DNA from: Miltoncostaea marina
GTDB lineage: Bacteria > Actinomycetota > Thermoleophilia > Miltoncostaeales > Miltoncostaeaceae
Length of the DNA: 64,000 nucleotides
Direction of reading: 5' to 3'
NCBI RefSeq assembly: GCF_018141525.1
Contig: NZ_CP064655.1
Location: 1,240,001-1,304,000, forward strand
Part shown: in pieces, positions 58,847-64,000 of the stretch
Layout: each line of letters opens with the position of its first letter
How positions within the stretch are numbered: position 1 is the first letter of the stretch
Notes under the pieces: generated by a model
Databases searched by the model: none
What the model was told of the DNA's origin: nothing
What the model saw: only the letters and a program-made list of their open reading frames with translations
Program-made: the position numbers and the translations under genes

Positions 58847-59815
58847 GTGAGCGCGGACGAGGCGGCGGCGCGGCGCGAAGCGGTGCTGGCCGCGCTCGTG
58901 GGCGCCGGGCCGGCGGGCGTGTCGGGCGAGGCGCTCGCCGAGCGGATGGGCTGCTCGCGGGCCGCCGTCCACCGCCACGTGGAGGCGCTGCGCGCCGCCG
59001 GGACCGCGGTCGAGGCCGGCCGCGGCGGGTACCGGCTGGCGGCCGGCGCCGACCCGGTCGTGCCGTCGCTGGTCGAGCCCCGGCTCGTCCCGCCGCTGGC
59101 CGGGCCGGTGCGGTGGGCGGCGGAGACCGGCTCCACCAACGACGACCTGACCGCCCTGGCGCGCGCCGGCGCGGCGGAGGGCACCGTGGTGGGCGCGGAC
59201 AGCCAGCGCGCCGGCCGCGGGCGCCGGGGGCGCAGCTGGCTCGCCGGCCCGGGCGACGCGCTGCTGGTCTCCGTGCTGCTGCGGCCGCCCGTCGCCCCCG
59301 TCGACGCCGGGCTGCTGCCGGTCGTGGTCGCGGTCGCGGTGGCCGAGGCGCTCGGGCCCGACGCGCGCATCGTGTGGCCCAACGACGTGCTGGTCGGCGG
59401 CCGCAAGGTCGCCGGCATCCTCTGCGAGTCGTCGGCCGACCAGGAGCGGGTGGCCTGGGCGGTCGCGGGCGTCGGGGTCAACGTACGCGCGGCGCCCGCC
59501 CTCGACGACGCGCGCTGGACGCCCGGCGCGCTCGCCGACGCCGGCCCCCCGCCCGCCCGCGCCGACCTGCTGGTGGCGCTGCTGGCGGCCCTGGGGCGGC
59601 GCTACCGCGAGTGGATCGACGCCGGTCCTGCGCCGCTCCTGCGCGCCTGCGCCGCGCGCGACGCGCTGGCCGGCGCCGTGGTCACGGTGAGCCTGCCCGG
59701 CGAGGAGGTCGCCGGCACCTGCGCGGGCACCGACGACCTCGGCCGGCTGCGCCTGCTCACCGCCGCCGGCGAGCGGCTGCTGGGCTCAGGCGAGGTGGTG
59801 CGGCTGCACCGCTAG
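58847..59815 (+). CDS. birA: Bifunctional biotin-protein ligase / biotin repressor BirA
   Basis: A 322-residue enzyme that attaches biotin to carboxylases. An N-terminal winged helix (EAVLAALVGAGPAGVSGEAL, ERMGCSRAAVHRHVEALRAA) indicates the DNA-binding class. The ligase core has TGSTNDDL, SQRAGRGRRGRSWLAGPGDA (biotin loop), IVWPNDVLVGGRKVAGILCE (catalytic Lys in KVAGIL), and a C-terminal SH3-like cap (GAVVTVSLPGEEVAGTCAGT). GTG start. Convergent with the ArsR gene (stops overlap). Confidence 0.95.
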   Translation: MSADEAAARREAVLAALVGAGPAGVSGEALAERMGCSRAAVHRHVEALRAAGTAVEAGRGGYRLAAGADPVVPSLVEPRLVPPLAGPVRWAAETGSTNDDLTALARAGAAEGTVVGADSQRAGRGRRGRSWLAGPGDALLVSVLLRPPVAPVDAGLLPVVVAVAVAEALGPDARIVWPNDVLVGGRKVAGILCESSADQERVAWAVAGVGVNVRAAPALDDARWTPGALADAGPPPARADLLVALLAALGRRYREWIDAGPAPLLRACAARDALAGAVVTVSLPGEEVAGTCAGTDDLGRLRLLTAAGERLLGSGEVVRLHR

Positions 59816-60138
59816 CGGCCGCCGCCCTCGACCGCGCCCTTGAGGCGGGCGAGGCGGGCGTCCCAGGCCGAGGCGGTCGCGCGCATCCAGCCGAGCGCCG
59901 GATCGAGGGCGCCGGGGCGCAGCCGGTAGCGCACCTCGCGGCCGGGCCCGGCGAGCCGGTCGACCAGCCCGGCGTCGTGGAGCGTCGCGAGGTGCTTGGC
60001 CACCGCCTGACGGGTGATCGGCAGCTCGCCCGCCAGCCGCGGCACGCTCGTGACGCCCTCGCGCAGCAGCGCGTCGATCATCCGCCGGCGCGTGGGGTCG
60101 GCCAGGGCGGCGAGCACGGGACCGAGCGGGTCCGTCAC
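59812..60138 (-). CDS. ArsR-family regulator paired with AHSA1
   Basis: A 108-residue ArsR winged helix, LGPVLAALADPTRRRMIDAL, EGVTSVPRLAGELPITRQAV and AKHLATLHDAGLVDRLAGPG. It lacks the ArsR metal-site cysteines, as in the subgroup paired with SRPBCC/AHSA1 proteins. Its GTG overlaps the stop of the AHSA1 gene upstream. Twin operators in the spacer to clpP fit autoregulation. Confidence 0.9.
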   Translation of the reverse strand: MTDPLGPVLAALADPTRRRMIDALLREGVTSVPRLAGELPITRQAVAKHLATLHDAGLVDRLAGPGREVRYRLRPGALDPALGWMRATASAWDARLARLKGAVEGGGR

Positions 60139-60437
60139 GCCGCGACGAGCGCGCAGGCCGCCGCGAGCCGCGCGAGCGGCACGGCCGGCGCCTCCTCGGC
60201 GACCACGACCCGGGCGCCGCCGGGCGCGGGGACGACGAGGAACTCGACGCGCGTCGCCTCGCCGTCGCCCTCCCACCACCACCACACGAGCCGCGACGGC
60301 GCGTCGGCCGACTCGACGAGGATCCGCCGCCCCGCGTCGTCGTCGCCGAGCCAGCGCTCGCGGCCCTCGTCCGTGGCGATCGTCTCCCAGACCTCCTCGG
60401 GGCTGGCCTCGATCTCGACCTCGCGCCGCACCGGCAT
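60135..60437 (-). CDS. SRPBCC/AHSA1-domain protein
   Basis: A 100-residue AHSA1/CalC-like SRPBCC protein: REVEIEASPEEVWETIATDE, GRERWLGDDDAGRRI, RLVWWWWEGDGEATRVEFLV, and GARVVVAEEAP. Four consecutive Trp are a notable detail of the ligand cavity. ATG 60437 after AGGGGGAGCG. First gene of the operon with ArsR, divergent from clpP across twin operators. Ligand unknown. Confidence 0.85.
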   Translation of the reverse strand: MPVRREVEIEASPEEVWETIATDEGRERWLGDDDAGRRILVESADAPSRLVWWWWEGDGEATRVEFLVVPAPGGARVVVAEEAPAVPLARLAAACALVAA

Positions 60438-60449
60438 CGCTCCCCCTAT

Positions 60450-60495
60450 GACAACCGACGTGTTGCTATCGTCGCGTGACAACCGCTGAGTTGTC
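60450..60495. promoter_or_regulatory. Twin ArsR-type operators between AHSA1/ArsR and clpP
   Basis: GACAAC-CGCTGA-GTTGTC (60478-60495) is a perfect 6-6-6 inverted repeat. A weaker copy, GACAAC-CGACGT-GTTG (60450-60465), lies 28 bp away on the same helical face within error. Both lie in the 71-bp spacer, so one ArsR dimer pair could control both directions. Confidence 0.65.
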
Positions 60496-60508
60496 GAAAG
60501 GATAGCCG

Positions 60509-61096
60509 ATGCAGCTCGTGCCCACCGTCGTCGAGCAGAGCCCCCGGGGCGAGCGCGCGTACGACATCTGCTCCCGCCTGCTCGGCCAGCGGATCGTGTT
60601 CCTCGGCTCGGCGGTCGATGAAGCCGTCGCCAACGGGATCGTGGCCCAGCTGCTGCACCTGGAGAGCGAGGACCCCGACGCCGACGTCTCGCTCTACGTC
60701 AACTCGCCCGGCGGCGTCGTCTCCGCGGGGCTGGCGATCTACGACACGATGCAGTTCATCCGCCCCGACGTGCGGACCATCTGCTTCGGCGTGGCGATGA
60801 GCATGGGCGCCGTGCTGCTGGCGGCGGGCGCGCCGGGCAAGCGCATGGCGCTGCCGAACGCCCGCATCCTCACCCACCAGCCGAGCGGCGGCTTCCAGGG
60901 CCAGGCCGCCGACATCGAGATCCACGCCCGCGAGACGCTCGCCGTCCGTCGCCGCCTGGACGAGATCGTGGCCCGCCACACCGGGCAGCCGCTCGAGCGG
61001 GTGGAGCGCGACATGGACCGCGACCGCTTCCTGACCGCCGGTCAGGCGCGCGACTACGGGATCGTGGACCGGGTGATCTCGGCGCGCGAGCCGTGA
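60509..61096 (+). CDS. clpP: ATP-dependent Clp protease proteolytic subunit
   Basis: A 195-residue ClpP peptidase. Catalytic triad Ser98 ([12 protein letters not shown]), His123 (ILTHQPSGG) and Asp172 (ERDMDRDRF); handle region [20 protein letters not shown]. It has the usual [20 protein letters not shown]. There is no ClpX or second clpP near, so it is probably an extra paralog. ATG after GAAAGGA. Its promoter lies over the ArsR operators, so it may be induced with the ArsR ligand. Confidence 0.93.
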   Translation: MQLVPTVVEQSPRGERAYDICSRLLGQRIVFLGSAVDEAVANGIVAQLLHLESEDPDADVSLYVNSPGGVVSAGLAIYDTMQFIRPDVRTICFGVAMSMGAVLLAAGAPGKRMALPNARILTHQPSGGFQGQAADIEIHARETLAVRRRLDEIVARHTGQPLERVERDMDRDRFLTAGQARDYGIVDRVISAREP

Positions 61097-61105
61097 GCCG
61101 CTACG

Positions 61106-62659
61106 GTGCCCGCCGTGCCCGTCCGCCCCCGCCGCATCGTGCCCCTCGCGCTCGCCTGCGCCCTCGCCGCCGCGGCGCCCGCCGCGGCCGAGGTGACGTT
61201 CACCTTCCAGGGGCGCGGGTTCGGCCACGGCGTGGGGATGAGCCAGTACGGCGCGCGCGGCGCGGCCCTCGCCGGCTGGGACGCCGAGCGGATCCTCGCC
61301 CACTACTACCGGGGCGCGGTCGTGGCGCCCACCGGCACGACCACCCTGCGGGTGCGGGTCGCCGAGAACGTGGCGGCCATCGCGCTGCGCTCCGACACCG
61401 CGATGTCGGTCGCCTTCGCGGGCGCGCCGGCGATCGCCGTGCCGGCCGGCGGCTACGGCGTGCGCCGGGCGGGCGCGGGGATCGCGCTGCACGACGCCGC
61501 CGGGCGCGAGGTCGCCCGGGGCGCCGGGCCGGTGACGGCGACCGCCTCGGGGGGCGGTGTGATCGCCATCGACGGGCGCCGCTACCGGGGCGCGTTCGCT
61601 GCCCACGTGGTCGGCGCGCGCCTCGACGGCGTCAACGTGGTCGACCTCGAGGACTACCTGGCCGGCGTGCTGCCGCGCGAGGTCCCCGCCTCGTGGGGGG
61701 ATGATGCGCCGGCCGCGCTCGACGCGCAGGCGATCGCGGCGCGCTCCTACGCGCTCGCGTCACGGCGCGCGGGCGGCCACTACGACCTGCACGCCGACGT
61801 GCGCAGCCAGGTCTACGGCGGCCGCGACGGCGAGGACGCCCGCACGACCGCGGCGGTGCGGCGCACCGCGGGGCGGGTGCTCCTCTACGGCGGCCGCGTC
61901 ATCGCGGCGTACTTCTCGTCGTCGTCGGGCGGCCGCACCGAGGCCAACGAGCACGTCTGGCCCGGCGAGCCGCTGCCGTACCTGCGGGCCGTCGACGACC
62001 CCTGGGACGCCGGCTCGCCCTACCATCGCGCCTGGCCCGACCCCGTGACGGTCGGCGCCGCCGAGCTCGGCCGGCGCTTCGCCGTCGGCGCGCCCGTCGA
62101 GGCGGTGCGGGTGCTCGAGCGGGGCGTCTCGCCGCGCGTGGTGCGCATCCGCCTCGACGGCGCGGGCGGGCGGTCGGTCGAGACCACCGGCGCGGCCGTG
62201 CGCGCGGAGCTGGGGCTGCGCAGCACGTGGTTCTGGGTCACCCGGCGGGGCGAGCCCGCCGCGCCCCGGCGCTCGGGCGGCCGGGTGAGCCTGACGGCGG
62301 CCCAACTGCGCATCAACCAGCGCATCTCGCAGGCGGCCGTGCGGCGCGTCAACGAGGTGACCGCCCACCTCGAGGGCCGCCCCGCGCCCGCGCGGGCCGC
62401 GGGCGCCGGGCGCGGGCGGGTGCGGCTGAGCGCCGGTCAGCTGCGCATCAACCAGCGCATCTCGCAGGCGGCCGTACGGCGCGTCAACGCGGCCCGGGCG
62501 CGCGTGGACGGGCGGCCGGCCCCGGCGCCCGGGCGGGCGGGCGCGCCGGGGCGCATCCGCCTCTCCGCGGCCCAGCTGCTGGTCAACCAGCGCATCTCCC
62601 AGGCCGCGGTGCGGCGCGTCAACGCGCTCCGCCGCGAGCTGGGGCTCGACCGGGGCTGA
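61106..62659 (+). CDS. SpoIID/LytB-domain secreted protein with three C-terminal INQRISQAAVRR repeats
   Basis: A 517-residue secreted protein. A signal sequence (IVPLALACALAAAAPAAA) leads to a SpoIID domain: GRGFGHGVGMSQYGARGAAL, RILAHYYRGA, LEDYLAGVLPREVPASW, ALDAQAIAARSYALASRR, and AYFSSSSGGRTEANEHVWPG. SpoIID is a lytic transglycosylase-like cell-wall domain. After about residue 395, three 45-residue repeats contain QLRINQRISQAAVRRVN in almost identical form. GTG 61106 was used; GTG 61115 is also possible. It starts 9 bp after clpP. Confidence 0.9.
   Translation: MPAVPVRPRRIVPLALACALAAAAPAAAEVTFTFQGRGFGHGVGMSQYGARGAALAGWDAERILAHYYRGAVVAPTGTTTLRVRVAENVAAIALRSDTAMSVAFAGAPAIAVPAGGYGVRRAGAGIALHDAAGREVARGAGPVTATASGGGVIAIDGRRYRGAFAAHVVGARLDGVNVVDLEDYLAGVLPREVPASWGDDAPAALDAQAIAARSYALASRRAGGHYDLHADVRSQVYGGRDGEDARTTAAVRRTAGRVLLYGGRVIAAYFSSSSGGRTEANEHVWPGEPLPYLRAVDDPWDAGSPYHRAWPDPVTVGAAELGRRFAVGAPVEAVRVLERGVSPRVVRIRLDGAGGRSVETTGAAVRAELGLRSTWFWVTRRGEPAAPRRSGGRVSLTAAQLRINQRISQAAVRRVNEVTAHLEGRPAPARAAGAGRGRVRLSAGQLRINQRISQAAVRRVNAARARVDGRPAPAPGRAGAPGRIRLSAAQLLVNQRISQAAVRRVNALRRELGLDRG
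62291..62659 (+). repeat. Three 135-bp in-frame tandem repeats within the SpoIID gene
   Basis: Starts at 62291, 62426 and 62561, exactly 135 bp (45 codons) apart. Each encodes L-S/T-A-A/G-Q-L-x-x-NQRISQAAVRRVN followed by a variable Pro/Ala-rich spacer. The conserved DNA core is about 63 bp. Confidence 0.85.
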
Positions 62660-62684
62660 TCCCCGGCGCGGCCGCGCCCGCGCG

Positions 62685-62825
62685 CTAGTGGTGGTGCGGC
62701 GCCCGGCAGCCCGCGTGGTGGCAGTGGCACTCCTGCGCGTCGGGGTTGGCGGCGCACCAGTCCGAGCAGTAGTCGCTGCTCTCGGCGGCCTCGCAGGTGC
62801 AGACGGTGTGCTGACAGGTGGCCAT
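62685..62825 (-). CDS. Bacterial metallothionein (46 residues)
   Basis: A short gene with ATG 62825, stop TAG 62687-62685, and AGGAGGGCC upstream. The product has eight Cys (4, 9, 11, 20, 24, 33, 35, 40) in CxxxxCxC, YCSDWCA and CHCHHAGC patterns, plus His at 6, 34, 36, 37 and a His3 tail. This matches the cyanobacterial SmtA/mycobacterial MymT-like metallothionein style (YCxxxCA, CxCxxxxC). It would bind about four Zn or Cd ions. Reading frame checked codon by codon. It is convergent with the SpoIID gene. Confidence 0.85.
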   Translation of the reverse strand: MATCQHTVCTCEAAESSDYCSDWCAANPDAQECHCHHAGCRAPHHH

Positions 62826-62938
62826 CGGCCCTCCTCTCGCGGTGGGCGGCCATCGTCGCCGTCCCGGGTCGACCGCGCAACATGTCAGGCTCGTCCGCGA
62901 CCCGGTCGCGTCGGCCGGCGTGGACCCAGGGGGTGGGC

Positions 62939-64000
62939 ATGGCGCTGGAGGGCGGCGGGGCGAGCGACCTCTACCTGACCGAGCTGCGGCTCTCGGACGA
63001 GGAGCGCGCGGTGCGCGACCGGGTGCGCCGCTTCTGCGACGAGGAGGTCCGCCCGGTCATCAACGGCTACTGGGAGCGGGCCGAGTTCCCGTTCCCGCTC
63101 GTCCCGAAGCTGGCCGCGCTCGGCGTCTGCGGCGGCACGTTCACGGGGCACGGCCTGCCGGGGCTCTCGCCCCTGGCGGCGGGCCTGGTCTCGATGGAGC
63201 TCGCGCGCGGGGACGGCAGCGTCAGCACCTTCCACGGCGTGCACTCCGGCCTCGCGATGACCGCGATCGCGCTGCTCGGCTCGGAGGAGCAGAAGGCGCG
63301 GTGGCTCGGGCCGATGGCGCGCCTCGAGCTGGTGGGCGCCTTCGCGCTCACCGAGCCCGACCACGGCTCCGACGCGGTCACGCTCGAGACGCGGGCGCGC
63401 CGGCTCGGCGCCGGCCACGTGATCGACGGGGAGAAGCGCTGGATCGGCAACGCGATGTTCGCCGACCTCATGGTGGTGTGGGCGCGCGACGCGCGAGGCG
63501 ACGTGGGCGCGTACGTGGTCGAGAAGGGCACCCCGGGCGTCGAGACCCGGCGCATCACCGGCAAGATCGCCAAGCGGGCCTCCTGGCAGGCCGACGTCCT
63601 GCTGCGCGACGTGCGCGTGCCCGAGGAGCACCGGCTCGCGGGGGCGCGCTCCTTCGACGACGCGGCGCGGGTGCTGGCCCACGCGCGGCCGGGCATCGCC
63701 TGGGGCGCGCTCGGGCACGCGGTCGCGGCCTACGAGTTCGCGGTGGAGTACACGCTCGGGCGCGAGCAGTTCGGCAAGCCGATCGCCGCCTACGGGCTCA
63801 CCCAGTTCCGCCTGGCCAAGATGCTCGGCGAGGTGACCGCGATGCGGCTGGTGTGCATGCGCCTGGCCGAGCTGCTCGGCGAGGGGCGCCTGACGCCGCC
63901 GATGGCCTCCCTGGCGAAGATGCACAACGCGGCCAAGGCGCGCGCGGTGGTCGCCGAGGCCCGCGACCTGCTCGGCGGCAACGGGATCCTGCTCGACAAC
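62939..64000 (+). CDS. Acyl-CoA dehydrogenase, glutaryl-CoA-dehydrogenase-like (partial, cut by window end)
   Basis: The first 354 residues of an FAD-dependent acyl-CoA dehydrogenase. ATG 62939 (GTGGGC upstream) leads to LYLTELRLSDEERAVRDRVR, VINGYWERAEFPFPLVPKLA, MELARGDGSVSTFHGVHSGL, FALTEPDHGSDAVTLETRAR (FAD/substrate loop), DGEKRWIGNAMFADLMVVWA, and GREQFGKPIAAYGLTQFRLA. The pattern resembles glutaryl-CoA dehydrogenase more than medium-chain enzymes. The C-terminal part with the catalytic Glu lies beyond the window. Likely role: lysine/tryptophan or fatty-acid degradation. Confidence 0.9.
   Translation, partial: MALEGGGASDLYLTELRLSDEERAVRDRVRRFCDEEVRPVINGYWERAEFPFPLVPKLAALGVCGGTFTGHGLPGLSPLAAGLVSMELARGDGSVSTFHGVHSGLAMTAIALLGSEEQKARWLGPMARLELVGAFALTEPDHGSDAVTLETRARRLGAGHVIDGEKRWIGNAMFADLMVVWARDARGDVGAYVVEKGTPGVETRRITGKIAKRASWQADVLLRDVRVPEEHRLAGARSFDDAARVLAHARPGIAWGALGHAVAAYEFAVEYTLGREQFGKPIAAYGLTQFRLAKMLGEVTAMRLVCMRLAELLGEGRLTPPMASLAKMHNAAKARAVVAEARDLLGGNGILLDN

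Overview
The window is chromosomal DNA of a very high-G+C actinobacterium. Third codon positions are almost all G or C, GTG starts are common, and neighbouring genes often overlap as ATGA or GTGA. Several features point to the class Thermoleophilia (Solirubrobacterales or a relative): a SpoIID protein with INQRISQAAVRR repeats, secreted proteins built of duplicated beta-rich domains, an APC-permease plus paired TrkA/RCK cluster, and coiled-coil proteins of a family I associate with that group. This placement is inference; no rRNA or marker set is present. I see no phage, transposase, plasmid or CRISPR locus. Most of the window looks like ordinary chromosome.

Layout. 1-3.2 kb: RNA repair and processing (RtcB ligase, its activator archease, RNase Z). 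3.3-8.3 kb: a mini HU-like protein, OsmC, siroheme sulfite/nitrite reductase with a zinc-ribbon partner, a DUF2235 hydrolase, and small MoaD-like, BON and SRPBCC proteins. 8.3-14.8 kb: a trehalose synthase coupled to a CBS-GTPase fusion, a GNAT/acyl-CoA-synthetase-like fusion with a shortened ATP-grasp part, a tandem universal stress protein, and a TetR gene whose 3' end looks frameshifted. 14.8-17.8 kb: a structured non-coding stretch with repeats around a CxxCxGxG mini-protein and an animal-type haem peroxidase. 17.8-26.6 kb: lipoprotein, MFS transporter with an extra C-terminal domain, MetY, TypA/BipA, flavodoxin-like protein. 26.8-31.3 kb: frameshifted coiled-coil protein, a MarR/YceI/FMN-reductase locus, a 5'-3' exonuclease, an enoyl-CoA hydratase. 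31.4-41.6 kb: TetR, sigma/anti-sigma pair, secreted protein, PPK2-SDR operon, AI-2E-type transporter, MutS2. 41.6-46.2 kb: nitroreductase, tRNA-Arg(UCU), a membrane protein and about 1 kb with no convincing gene. 46.2-50.5 kb: tandem FluC channels with a triple-DUF190 protein, then an LLM flavin monooxygenase with its FMN reductase. 50.6-64 kb: geranylgeranyl-reductase-like protein, odd response regulator, two APC-USP permeases with two RCK proteins, BirA, ArsR/AHSA1 divergent from ClpP, SpoIID protein, an unlisted 46-residue metallothionein, and an acyl-CoA dehydrogenase cut by the window end.

How the genes connect. The clearest regulatory link is a 16-bp near-palindrome, TTGATTGCGCAnnCAA. 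It abuts the -10 box in the same way upstream of YceI/FMN reductase (next to marR) and, 22 kb away, upstream of the LLM monooxygenase/FMN reductase pair, so one MarR protein probably controls both. Other self-contained circuits are an ArsR locus with twin operators shared with clpP, a sigma factor with a candidate leaderless auto-promoter, and a TetR gene with a palindrome next to its -10 box.

Three genes (positions 1-240, 14151-14813, 26824-27788) carry apparent single-base frameshifts in G/C-rich runs. These could be real decay or consensus errors and should be checked against reads.
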